In this document: piece by piece, positions 52,286 to 61,220 of the stretch
How the letters are laid out: each line of letters starts with the position of its first letter
Position numbering within the stretch: position 1 is the first letter of the stretch
Assembly: GCA_964435285.1 (NCBI GenBank)
Contig: CAYSYA010000008.1
Location: 34,334-98,333, forward strand
DNA length: 64,000 nucleotides
DNA from: GCA-2718035 sp964435285
Lineage (GTDB): Bacteria; Bacteroidota; Bacteroidia; Flavobacteriales; TMED113
Reading direction: 5' to 3'
Made by a program: the position numbers and the translations under genes
Notes under the pieces: generated by a model
Told to the model about the DNA's origin: nothing
Database searches by the model: none
The model's input: the letters and a program-made list of their open reading frames with translations, nothing else

Positions 52286-54186
52286 GATATTTAGTTTTAA
52301 TCTGTTTTTTTTACTCATGCATTAATTTTTTACAAGCTCAACCTCAATGTAAAAAAATAATCAACAATTTAAAGATAAAGTTAAAATATGACAGGCCTCA
52401 GGATTTTGATTTAGCAATGAAAGAAGTTCAAACCTTCACAAGTAACTGGATGATTTCAGGGTGCAACAGAGATGCTTATGAATTTATTGTAATGTCTAAT
52501 GAATTAGGAAAGTTTGTTGAATCAATTCGTTTAGGAGTACCTGCCAATAATTTTAATTTTTCTTTTGTTGAGCCACCTGTAGATGTTTCTAATTTATGGT
52601 TCAATAATTTTTCTGATTACACAGAAATAGATTTTGAAAAATACATCTATCAAGATGACATAAATGTTAGAATTGCTCCAACAACTGACTCACCAATTAT
52701 AACTAGTTTACCAATAGGGAAAAAGGTTATGATAAAAGAAGTAACAAATGAAAAATATTCAATTAATAATACTGAATATCCATGGATTAAAATATCTTTT
52801 TACCATAATAGTACTTTTTTAGAAGGATATGTCGTAGCTAAATTTATTGCTGAGGAATCAATTTTAGTGAATGACCATTTATTTTTATTAGCCCCACAAT
52901 ATAATTACGAACAACAGTACCAAATTAAATCCGTTAAAGATAATAGGGAGGTTGGTAAAATTAATTTATCAAATACAAATGGTTATGACGAAGGTGGTTC
53001 AAATTTTAAAATCATCCAAAATAATTTAAATGATGTTGAAATACTTCATATTTTTTGGTGTTACCCTGTTTGTGGTAGAGCATGTGTTGATGAATATGTA
53101 TTTTGGAATGGAACAAAATTTTATAATCCATCATCTGATAAAAAAATTAATTTGTCATACGGGTGGAAATTTGATGATTCTAAAACAAAAATTCTTTATT
53201 ACAATGATTTCTTTTTCTACAATGGAAATAAAGAAATATATTATGATGAGATTGATATGGCAGATGGAGATTATCCTCAAGATGAAGATGATTTTGACGG
53301 TAATATTTACAGAGAAATTATTTCAGAACTGATTTGGACAGGTCAAAAGTTAAAAAAAATAATTACAAAAAGTGAATTATTAAAAAATTTAGAAAAAAAA
53401 TCAGGTAGATGGTATTTAAATAATGAATTATACTCTGGTTATATTATTGAAAAATGGCCTAACGGAAAAATAAAAAGCAAAAAAACTATAAAAAATGGAT
53501 ACGAAAATGGACCTCAATTTGAATTTTTTGAAAATGAAAAGATAAGATGTATAACAAATTGGTCAAACGGTAAATGGAATGGTCTTAAAACTTGGTACTT
53601 AGAATCAGGCATAAAAGATGAAGTGAAAGAATATTTAGATTGGAAAGTAGTAAAAGTAATAGATAGTGGATCAATGCATTTAGATGACAGTCACAATCAT
53701 CTTTCATCTGAAAATGATGAATACTCAATAGAGAAATTGGATAAGATGTATGATTTAGATACAGAAGATAAAGAGGTAATAGAATTTGTAGAAGAAGAGA
53801 TTGTTGATGAAGTAATTGATTTTGATGTAGTAGAAGGTTCTCCAATTTACCCAGGTTGTAAGCCTAGTAAGAAATCCAATATTTCAGATAGAAAATATGA
53901 AGATGTAAAGTGTTTAAATAATGGAATAACTAATCACATAAAGAAAAACTTTGCATATCCATTTGAAGCTAAAAAAATGGGTATACAAGAAAAAATTTAC
54001 GTAACGTTTGTTATTGATAAAACAGGTGTTGTTTCTGATGTGAGAGTTGCAAGAGGAGAAGATAAGCATTTATGTGAAGAAGCTATCAGGTTAGTAAAAA
54101 GTATTCCTAAAATGACTCCTGCAAATCAAAGAGGAAAACCCGTTGCGGTTAATTATACAATACCAATTAACTTTATGCTTAATTAA
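52282..54186 (+). CDS. Envelope protein with SH3-like, MORN-like and TonB C-terminal domains
   Basis: A 634-residue secreted or periplasmic protein with an N-terminal signal (ending NFLQAQ). Residues about 120-195 form a bacterial SH3-like domain (DINVRIAPTTDSPIITSLPI). Residues about 380-450 hold MORN/YwqK-like repeats (WPNGKIKSKKTIKNGYENGP, SNGKWNGLKTWYLESG). The final 110 residues are a TonB C-terminal domain (GSPIYPGCKPS, VTFVIDKTGVVSDVRVARGE, PVAVNYTIPINFML). The usual N-terminal TonB membrane anchor is missing; the signal peptide suggests release to the periplasm. It ends the coupled operon and may connect envelope energy or peptidoglycan to the exported set. Confidence 0.8.
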   Translation: MRYLVLICFFYSCINFLQAQPQCKKIINNLKIKLKYDRPQDFDLAMKEVQTFTSNWMISGCNRDAYEFIVMSNELGKFVESIRLGVPANNFNFSFVEPPVDVSNLWFNNFSDYTEIDFEKYIYQDDINVRIAPTTDSPIITSLPIGKKVMIKEVTNEKYSINNTEYPWIKISFYHNSTFLEGYVVAKFIAEESILVNDHLFLLAPQYNYEQQYQIKSVKDNREVGKINLSNTNGYDEGGSNFKIIQNNLNDVEILHIFWCYPVCGRACVDEYVFWNGTKFYNPSSDKKINLSYGWKFDDSKTKILYYNDFFFYNGNKEIYYDEIDMADGDYPQDEDDFDGNIYREIISELIWTGQKLKKIITKSELLKNLEKKSGRWYLNNELYSGYIIEKWPNGKIKSKKTIKNGYENGPQFEFFENEKIRCITNWSNGKWNGLKTWYLESGIKDEVKEYLDWKVVKVIDSGSMHLDDSHNHLSSENDEYSIEKLDKMYDLDTEDKEVIEFVEEEIVDEVIDFDVVEGSPIYPGCKPSKKSNISDRKYEDVKCLNNGITNHIKKNFAYPFEAKKMGIQEKIYVTFVIDKTGVVSDVRVARGEDKHLCEEAIRLVKSIPKMTPANQRGKPVAVNYTIPINFMLN

Positions 54187-54187
54187 T

Positions 54188-55000
54188 ATGTTGAAATTTT
54201 TTTTTAAAATAACATATTTTTTTTTATTCATTTTAATTAGTTGTGAGTTAGATGATAGTCAATATGAAAATTTATGTGATGAATTAATATGTGAATTAGT
54301 TTGTGAAAATGGCTTAATAATTGATGAAAACGAATGTGAAGTATGTGAATGCGTAATTATTGATTGTACAGATCCAGATGCTACAAACTATAATGAAGAT
54401 GCAAATACAGACTCAGGAGACTGTATATATAATTATGTTTATGCAGGTGTAATTGATGATAGTTTTACAATTACAGAGTTTACTCCGCCTTTAGAAATCG
54501 AGCTAATATGGGATAAAGAAAATCTCTATGGTTTTGGAAATATATCACTTGATGTAGATGGAAATGGGGTAAATGATTTATTATTTAATCAAACAAATTA
54601 TAATCTAGAATATATTCAACAATTAATTGATGATGGCGTTTCTTTTAGCCCATATTATTTTCCAAGTGCTGGTTTAACCCCTAGTGATGATGTTGAATTT
54701 GCTTTTATAGAAGTTGGATTTTACGCTGGTTTAGGTTCTTATAGTAGTACAGATTTTGTTTATAAAATAAATTATCAAGACCGAATTGACAATCTATCTC
54801 TTTGGAAGGAAAGCTATGCAGCAATGTTTCAAGAAAATCCTACTACTATTTTTCCTTTTGGTCCGTGGCATGCAACTGATGGTACGTATTACATTGCAAT
54901 TAAAAAAAATAATAAATTTGGTTGGATTGAGATTGAAATGAATGGCTTAAATACTTTTCCTAAAATATCAAAAATTGCATTTCAAACATTTGTTAAATAA
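54188..55000 (+). CDS. Cys-rich lipoprotein with antistasin-like and GCTD-like segments
   Basis: A 270-residue lipoprotein starting at the ATG at 54188, one base after the preceding stop. The lipobox is FILISCELDD. It then has a dense Cys cluster: CDELICELVCENGLIIDENE followed by CEVCECV, an antistasin-like spacing, and DCTDPDATNYNEDANTDSGD, a variant of the GCTD repeat. The remaining about 190 residues are a beta-rich domain I do not recognise (ENLYGFGNISLDVDGNGVND, GWIEIEMNGLNTFP). It is at the end of the esterase operon and shares its repeat type, though it has no short tail. Confidence 0.72.
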   Translation: MLKFFFKITYFFLFILISCELDDSQYENLCDELICELVCENGLIIDENECEVCECVIIDCTDPDATNYNEDANTDSGDCIYNYVYAGVIDDSFTITEFTPPLEIELIWDKENLYGFGNISLDVDGNGVNDLLFNQTNYNLEYIQQLIDDGVSFSPYYFPSAGLTPSDDVEFAFIEVGFYAGLGSYSSTDFVYKINYQDRIDNLSLWKESYAAMFQENPTTIFPFGPWHATDGTYYIAIKKNNKFGWIEIEMNGLNTFPKISKIAFQTFVK

Positions 55001-55049
55001 TTTTTTTAAAATATAAAACTTAGTATATTTAAGATATAAACTCACTGCT

Positions 55050-56735
55050 ATGAAAAAAAATAATTTAATCTATTTATCTAATTTATTAATCATTTTTTTA
55101 GTTATTCTTTCTACGGGTTGTGGATCAAAGTCATCTTACTATGATCAAGTAGCTCTTGTTGCTAAAGATGAATCTAAAGGAGATTATGGTTTTGTTAATT
55201 TAAAAGGTGAAGTAGTACTGGACTTTAATTTTAATAAAAGACCAGCAATGATGCACGAAGGTTTTTCATTTTTTAAAAATGAAAACAGAAACATAGTTTA
55301 TGTAAAAGAAAATGGTGAGGATATAAAAACCCAATTCATAAAAACTTCTCATTTTAATAATGGTTTAGCATTAGTAACTAAAGAAAAAGGCAAATTACAA
55401 TACATAAATACAGACTTACAAGAAGTTGTAACTTTAGACAAAAATATTGAAGAAGCAGGATATTTTTTTAATAAAAGAGCAAAGTTTAGAGCAAAAAATG
55501 GAAAATGGGGATTTATTGATATGTCAGGTAATATTGTTATTAAAGCTCAGTATGATGACGTAGAAAGTTTTTCTGAAGGTGGTGCAATGGTAAAAAAAAG
55601 AGATGAAAATGACAGAGATGTTATATATAGAGGAATTATTGATACTGAAGGAAACGAAATTATAAAATTAGATGATGATTATACATCATTATCAGGTTTT
55701 CATGATGGTTTAGCTGCTTTTTCAAAACCTAACGAAAGAGGATATTTAAATAAAAAAGGGGAAGTAGTAATAAAAAATAAAGATTGGGATTTTATATATC
55801 CGTTTCATGAAGGATACGCATGTGTACAAGAAAATGGAGATTACGGTCTTATTGACAAAAAAGGTAATAGAATAATTAAACCTAGAGAAGAAGCACCAAT
55901 TATGTTATTTAATGACCTAGCTGTTTATATTTATGTTAATAATTTTGGTTTTATTGATAAAAATAGAACTGAAAAAGTAAAAGCTGATTATCAATTTGCA
56001 TTACCTTATTTTAATAAAGGAGCTTTTGTAAGAGATGGAAATGACTGGATTTATATTAATAAAAAAAATAAACAAATTAATGATCTAGAATTGAAAAGAC
56101 TGTATTATAGTGATTTTATAGATAATGTAATTAGTTATACTCATGCTATAGATGTTGAAAAAACAATTGGAAATGAATATATAGATATTGATGGTCTTCT
56201 AGAAAATTTATTTAAAAGGTCTGGTATAGATTATTTTGGAATAACAGAAAATGACAATCCTGAGGTTGCATTAGATTATGTTTTAGAATTTTTAGAATCT
56301 TATCCTGAATCTGACTTTAAATCAAATTTATTTAAAGAAGATATAATGCAAAAAACTTCTAGTAAACGTAATTATTTGAGTTCTAGAGAAATTTTAGGAG
56401 ACTATTGTGAATATAATGATCAATTTAAATTTTCAGTTAAATATAATTTTGATAATAAAATTGTTAAAATTGAAAACGGTATAAAAACCATGAATGAATT
56501 AGCAAAACCAAATAATATTAATCTTTATATTGGTTTTAATAAAAGAGCTTATGGAGAAAAAAAATACATAAGAGAAAAAATGGAAAATTACTTTGAAGAC
56601 TTGGGTTATTTGCTAAATACTGAAACTAATAAGTTTGAACACTCTGAAAAACCATCCATTGTAATTAAGAAAGTTAGTAGTTCCTCTGCTGAAATATCGA
56701 TTTCATTTGAAAAACCAAAAGAAGTAACTTTATAA
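55050..56735 (+). CDS. WG-repeat lipoprotein
   Basis: A 561-residue lipoprotein (signal ending STGC, residue 25 area). Residues about 40-330 carry WG repeats, each with a KGDYGFVNLKGEVVLDF-like pattern, among them GKWGFIDMSGNIVIKAQYDD, RGYLNKKGEVVIKNKDWDFI and GDYGLIDKKGNRIIKPREEA. The C-terminal 230 residues are not recognised, with no membrane segment. WG-repeat proteins are surface or periplasmic in Bacteroidota and their functions are largely unknown. The stop is 5 bases from the stop of the convergent gene. Confidence 0.85.
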   Translation: MKKNNLIYLSNLLIIFLVILSTGCGSKSSYYDQVALVAKDESKGDYGFVNLKGEVVLDFNFNKRPAMMHEGFSFFKNENRNIVYVKENGEDIKTQFIKTSHFNNGLALVTKEKGKLQYINTDLQEVVTLDKNIEEAGYFFNKRAKFRAKNGKWGFIDMSGNIVIKAQYDDVESFSEGGAMVKKRDENDRDVIYRGIIDTEGNEIIKLDDDYTSLSGFHDGLAAFSKPNERGYLNKKGEVVIKNKDWDFIYPFHEGYACVQENGDYGLIDKKGNRIIKPREEAPIMLFNDLAVYIYVNNFGFIDKNRTEKVKADYQFALPYFNKGAFVRDGNDWIYINKKNKQINDLELKRLYYSDFIDNVISYTHAIDVEKTIGNEYIDIDGLLENLFKRSGIDYFGITENDNPEVALDYVLEFLESYPESDFKSNLFKEDIMQKTSSKRNYLSSREILGDYCEYNDQFKFSVKYNFDNKIVKIENGIKTMNELAKPNNINLYIGFNKRAYGEKKYIREKMENYFEDLGYLLNTETNKFEHSEKPSIVIKKVSSSSAEISISFEKPKEVTL

Positions 56736-56740
56736 ATTTC

Positions 56741-57808
56741 TTAATTAACAATTTGTTTATCTAGTTTAATTAAATCTAGTTTTCTTTTTTCTAGTATAGA
56801 TCTGTAAATCTTAGCTTTTTTGTTCCCTAGATTTAAAGACTTGTTAATCCATGTAATTGCAATATCAATTTGTCCATTTGCTTCTGATGCTAAAGCTAAA
56901 TTAAAATATGCTCTAGAAACAACTGATGTATTTTTATAATTTGTAAACTGCTTCCAAATTTTTACGGCTTCTCTCCAATTATTATTAGAGGCATAATTAG
57001 ACGCTTTAATAAATAAATTATTTGAATTGTCACTCTTTATTTTAAAGCCTTTTATATTTTTTAAGTTTTTATAATATTCTCTGTTTATAGTGATGTAATG
57101 AGGGGATACTCTAAAATAAAATTGTTCACCTGAAAAAATAGCAGCTTGGGATATAGCGTAACCTAATTTAGGTAATCCCTTTTTAGCTCGAACAATTGTC
57201 TTATCAGAATTTTCGAATAACTTTCTATCAAAAAATTTTTGTTCATCAATAATTTTTTTGTTTTTCAAATCATATATTCTCCATCCCGCTTGGACTTCAA
57301 CATCAAGGGCAGCTACATGTTCAATTACCTTTTTCCATTTACCATCAACTTTAACTTTTCTATTTTTAATTCCTAAGTCTAAAACTTTGGAGGAAGAATC
57401 AAATGATTCTAAAACAATAAGTGCATCAACATCATAATTTTTAAAATTATTTTCTATTTTTTTCCATTTTAAAGGTTTTGGCATTTCAGAGGTGCCAGTA
57501 CCTTTAAATTCAATACCGCTAGTTGAAATTAAGTTAAATCGAGGAGAGTTTGTCATCTTAAGTTTTAATGAATTAATACAGTCGTTAGAGGAGAATTTAT
57601 CAACTCCTGGAGCTTCTCCTGATAATAACCCATCTAAGATATTTTCAGCTACATTATTTTTTTTAGGTGTGCTTCTATTTATTATAGCAACTGTTTCTAT
57701 TTCAGTTGGAATATTTATCTCAGCTGGTTTAATTGCTTCAAACTTTATATTTGAAATAGAACAAGAAGATATGATTGATATATAAAACAGAAAGAGTATT
57801 TTTTTCAT
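56741..57808 (-). CDS. DUF6340-like lipoprotein with TPR-like C-terminus
   Basis: A 355-residue lipoprotein from the ATG at 57808; an ATG at 57820 only adds four residues. The lipobox is SIISSCS. The body resembles Bacteroidota DUF6340: an IPTEIETVAIINRSTPKKNN start, a LSGEAPGVDKF loop, NYDVDALIVLESFDSS and VEVQAGWRIYDLKNKKIIDE. The C-terminal 90 residues look like two TPR hairpins (AVKIWKQFTNYKNTSVVSRA, YFNLALASEANGQIDIAITW). The family is named as an unknown domain; this call is from memory of the pattern. It is convergent with the WG-repeat gene and divergent from the next gene. Confidence 0.7.
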   Translation of the reverse strand: MKKILFLFYISIISSCSISNIKFEAIKPAEINIPTEIETVAIINRSTPKKNNVAENILDGLLSGEAPGVDKFSSNDCINSLKLKMTNSPRFNLISTSGIEFKGTGTSEMPKPLKWKKIENNFKNYDVDALIVLESFDSSSKVLDLGIKNRKVKVDGKWKKVIEHVAALDVEVQAGWRIYDLKNKKIIDEQKFFDRKLFENSDKTIVRAKKGLPKLGYAISQAAIFSGEQFYFRVSPHYITINREYYKNLKNIKGFKIKSDNSNNLFIKASNYASNNNWREAVKIWKQFTNYKNTSVVSRAYFNLALASEANGQIDIAITWINKSLNLGNKKAKIYRSILEKRKLDLIKLDKQIVN

Positions 57809-57902
57809 TTGTGATAACAATTATGTTTTTAAAGATAACATTATTTAAATATAGAATTAATATTATATTGGGTTGTTTTCTTTATAAACATAACAGAATA
57901 AA

Positions 57903-58427
57903 GTGAAAAAAATTTTATTAATATTATTGATTGGCTCTATTGGATTTTCTCAAGAAACTATACAAGATTTAATTAATAAAGGTATACATTCAAGTTTTAA
58001 AATTGATAACTCATATCAAATACGTCATTTCAAAAATCCTGAATATCAAATTATTATTTCTCAAAAAAATAATAAAATTCAATTAGGAATTTGGGATAAA
58101 AATGATAAATTATCAAATACTCCGATTAAAATATTCAAAAATGTAAAGAAAATTTATGATGGAAGACTAGGTGCATATAAGATATATTTGCATGATGTGA
58201 TTGATACATTTGATGCTTTTGGAAACTTTATAGAAATATTTGATGATGGAGGTACAGGAATCGACGGTTGGTATTTAAATTTAAATATATATTACTTTAG
58301 TTCTCGATTACCTACAATTAATAAATTATATGACTATGACTATCAATCAAAAATTGAAAAATTAGGAACAAAAAAAAAGAGTATCAAATTTAATTATGTT
58401 TGGTATTACTCCGGTTGTTCTGGTTAA
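57903..58427 (+). CDS. Secreted hypothetical protein
   Basis: A 174-residue protein beginning at a GTG; the signal peptide MKKILLILLIGSIGFSQ follows immediately, which supports this start. The mature part has beta-strand patterning (YQIRHFKNPEYQIIISQ, AYKIYLHDVIDTFDAFGNFI) and a DDGGTGIDGWYLN loop. The C-terminus ends WYYSGCSG, with a lone Cys, and I see no known domain. It lies 10 bases before the Kunitz-domain gene and may be cotranscribed. Confidence 0.6.
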   Translation: MKKILLILLIGSIGFSQETIQDLINKGIHSSFKIDNSYQIRHFKNPEYQIIISQKNNKIQLGIWDKNDKLSNTPIKIFKNVKKIYDGRLGAYKIYLHDVIDTFDAFGNFIEIFDDGGTGIDGWYLNLNIYYFSSRLPTINKLYDYDYQSKIEKLGTKKKSIKFNYVWYYSGCSG

Positions 58428-58437
58428 ATAATTAATT

Positions 58438-59319
58438 ATGAAAAAAATTTACTTACTTTTTTTACCTTTTTTTATTTTTTCACAAGATTGCTATGATGAC
58501 AATTATACAATGCAAGTGGGATTAAGTGTTTGGACATCTGGTATTGTTGGTTGTGAAGATGGTATTAGTTTTTTAGAAGATGCAGGTTATCCCTGTAATA
58601 CTCCTTTAAGTACATTAAACAATCCATTTTGGGGCTCAAACCCAAATGAAACGCTTTTTAATATTTGTAGTTGCACCTGTGAAGAACAATCTCCAAATTT
58701 TTGCGAAGACTCAACTGCTTGTAATTATGGTGAAGTTGGAGAATGTGAATATATTGAACTGAATGAATGTGATTGTGAAGGAAATATACCAGAATTTGGG
58801 TATGATTGTAATGACAACTGTTTAAATGACACTGATGGTGATGGAATTTGTGATGAATTTGAGGTTAACGGATGTACTGATTCTACAGCTTGTAACTTCG
58901 ACGAAAACGCAACAGATGATGATAGTTCTTGCACCTATCCAGATGATATCTATTTAGATTGTTATGGAAATTGTATAAATGATTACGATGAAGATGGTAT
59001 TTGCGATCAATTTGAAGAATATTCATGTGATCAATATCCCGATCCTGGACCTTGTTTTGCGGCTATTGTAATGTTCTACTTTAATCAGGAAACTAACTCA
59101 TGTGAAAGCTTTGTATGGGGAGGTTGTGCTGGTGTCGTACCATTTGAAACGTTGATTGATTGTCAAAATCAATGTCAAAATAATTCATCAATAAATGAAA
59201 AAAGCAGTGATAAAAAACTTATCAAATCAATTAATATTTTAGGAAAAATTGATCCATTAAATAAATTAACACTTAAACTTTATGATGACGGAAGTGTTGA
59301 AAAAATATATAAATACTAG
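58438..59319 (+). CDS. Secreted Cys-rich protein with Kunitz (BPTI-like) domain and short T9SS-type tail
   Basis: A 293-residue exported protein. The signal peptide MKKIYLLFLPFFIFSQ is followed by a Cys-rich N-terminal module (about 17-80, ending CSCTC), two GCTD-type repeats with DxDGDG loops, and a Kunitz protease-inhibitor domain at residues 197-246. The six Kunitz Cys (197, 206, 222, 230, 242, 246) have spacings 9/16/8/12/4 against 9/16/8/13/4 in bovine pancreatic trypsin inhibitor. The reactive-site segment GPCFAAI puts Phe at P1, suggesting chymotrypsin-like targets. The last 35 residues (IKSINILGKIDP...LKLYDDGSVEKIYKY) form the shared tail. Confidence 0.82.
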   Translation: MKKIYLLFLPFFIFSQDCYDDNYTMQVGLSVWTSGIVGCEDGISFLEDAGYPCNTPLSTLNNPFWGSNPNETLFNICSCTCEEQSPNFCEDSTACNYGEVGECEYIELNECDCEGNIPEFGYDCNDNCLNDTDGDGICDEFEVNGCTDSTACNFDENATDDDSSCTYPDDIYLDCYGNCINDYDEDGICDQFEEYSCDQYPDPGPCFAAIVMFYFNQETNSCESFVWGGCAGVVPFETLIDCQNQCQNNSSINEKSSDKKLIKSINILGKIDPLNKLTLKLYDDGSVEKIYKY

Positions 59320-59322
59320 ACT

Positions 59323-61098
59323 ATGAAAAAAACATTAATTACTTCCATATTATCAATTATAATTATAATTATAATTTCAACCATTTTTTTTACTAAAAAT
59401 ACTATTGATAAAAAAGCCTCTGAAATTGTAAAACAAGAATTGCCGATTATTCTTGAAGAATTAAAAAGTGAATTAGAATCTTTAAATATTTCTAGTAATG
59501 TGTCTTATAATGATGTTATAGTAAGTTCAACAGGTGGTCATTTATTATTAGATGGTGTAAATATCTCTGAGCTAAATGGAGATAATTTTTACTTTGATGA
59601 AATTAAAATTGGAACTTCTTATAAAGAATTACTTTCAATAATAAAAAACAAAAATTTTGATCAAATCAATTCATTTTTTCTTGAGTTTAAAAACTTTAAT
59701 ATTGTTAAACAATTATCTTCTGTTAATTCAAGTCAATCAAATCAAAAAATTGCTAATAACATCAAATTAGAATTTAATGGTAGGTTAACAAAAGACATGA
59801 TTAATAATATTCAGTACGAGTTACCTAATCAAAAGCAAAATTTAAAAATTAATGTACAAGGTTTTAATTTCCCAGATGATGATGAATTTTTGTTTGAAAT
59901 AGAAGAGTTTGTCAAAAATTTTGATTCGAAGATGTTAAATACAGATTTTAGCTTTTCTTTAGATTATTTTCCTAAAAAAAATCAATTCTCAATTAATAAT
60001 ATTTACTCTAAAAATGAACTTGGAAAATTTGAAGGTGGTTTAATATTTAAATACTCAGGAAATAAAATTGATGATATAGAAATTATAAATGTTAGTGCAA
60101 ATGGAAAAAGTAAAGGGGACTACAGAGGAATAACAATTGGTGATGAAGAAATATCTCTAAATCTTGGAACTGGAGATATAGATTTTAATTTCAATATAAA
60201 TGGTGATATATATAATATGAATGAAGATGAAATCCTAAATAATATTTTATGTAGTATTGATCTTTCATTCAAAGAATTTGAATTGATTCCTTCAAGAGAA
60301 TTGGCTAGGGATATACAAAGACTTTTTTTTGGTTTTAAATTGAAAAATAATAAACTTAATTTTTCAAATATTGGAGGAAACTTAAGCTGGGACGGTAAAG
60401 ATTTAGAAACATCAATTGATATTTCTTCTTCATTAGCTTCGTTAATTAGTAATTTGAAAATGGATATCAATTTTAACAGAGAAGGAGAACCTTTTCTTGA
60501 GAATTTTAGATTTAATGGAAAATCAAATTTTGATTTTGACAATATGAAATTAGGAGATGAGGAAGTTTCTCTAGGGTTAGGTAGGGGAGATGCAGTATTT
60601 GATTTTTCTATTAACGGTGATTTACAAAATATGAATGAAGTTGATATTATTAGAAATATGGATGGAGAATATCAATTAAACCTAAATAATTTTAAAATTA
60701 AACTAGCTGATTATATGATTGATGATATAAGAAGAGATTTAAATGGGTTCAGCCTAAAAAATAATGAAATAAGTCTTAAAAATTATAATCAAGATTTTAA
60801 ATGGGATGGGGATAAATTAATTAATAATATGGATGTCTCTACTTCTTTAGGTATTTTAAAAAGTGATATTGATATGATTTTAAAGCTCGATAGGACAGGA
60901 AATCCAGATATTTTTAAATCTAAGTTAAATAAATGCGTACTTAGACTTGGAAATTTAGATAAAAACATACTACAAATGGTAGAGGATTTTGAAAATGAAA
61001 TGTTAATGGGTCAATCATTACCTAGAAAAGGAAATGAAATTATTCTTGATGTATCTGGAACATTTGCAAATCCAAAAATAGATGGTTTAAACTTTTAA
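59323..61098 (+). CDS. Membrane-anchored AsmA-like protein with internal duplication
   Basis: A 591-residue protein with a single N-terminal membrane anchor (TSILSIIIIIIISTIFF) and no cleaved signal. The rest is beta-rich with low-level resemblance to AsmA/DUF748-type envelope proteins. Two roughly 140-residue units repeat: GDEEISLNLGTGDIDFNFNI / NMNEDEILNN / WDGKDLETSIDISSSL versus GDEEVSLGLGRGDAVFDFSI / NMNEVDIIRNMDGE / WDGDKLINNMDVSTSL. The C-terminus FANPKIDGLNF resembles the AsmA ending motif. It is 3 bases downstream of the Kunitz gene. The exact function is unknown; a role in the periplasm or lipid transfer is only a possibility. Confidence 0.6.
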   Translation: MKKTLITSILSIIIIIIISTIFFTKNTIDKKASEIVKQELPIILEELKSELESLNISSNVSYNDVIVSSTGGHLLLDGVNISELNGDNFYFDEIKIGTSYKELLSIIKNKNFDQINSFFLEFKNFNIVKQLSSVNSSQSNQKIANNIKLEFNGRLTKDMINNIQYELPNQKQNLKINVQGFNFPDDDEFLFEIEEFVKNFDSKMLNTDFSFSLDYFPKKNQFSINNIYSKNELGKFEGGLIFKYSGNKIDDIEIINVSANGKSKGDYRGITIGDEEISLNLGTGDIDFNFNINGDIYNMNEDEILNNILCSIDLSFKEFELIPSRELARDIQRLFFGFKLKNNKLNFSNIGGNLSWDGKDLETSIDISSSLASLISNLKMDINFNREGEPFLENFRFNGKSNFDFDNMKLGDEEVSLGLGRGDAVFDFSINGDLQNMNEVDIIRNMDGEYQLNLNNFKIKLADYMIDDIRRDLNGFSLKNNEISLKNYNQDFKWDGDKLINNMDVSTSLGILKSDIDMILKLDRTGNPDIFKSKLNKCVLRLGNLDKNILQMVEDFENEMLMGQSLPRKGNEIILDVSGTFANPKIDGLNF

Positions 61099-61220
61099 AT
61101 TAAGATTACAATTTATTTAAAAGGTTTCTTGAACAGATATAAAAAGATTATTTATTTATTATTTGTAAATTTAAATTACTAAAAGCTAAGGTTATCCTAT
61201 TCAAAACTAAATATACTATC

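Noticed and set aside
56736..56740. Terminator between the two convergent lipoprotein genes
   Set aside because: Only 5 bases separate the stops and no stem-loop is evident.
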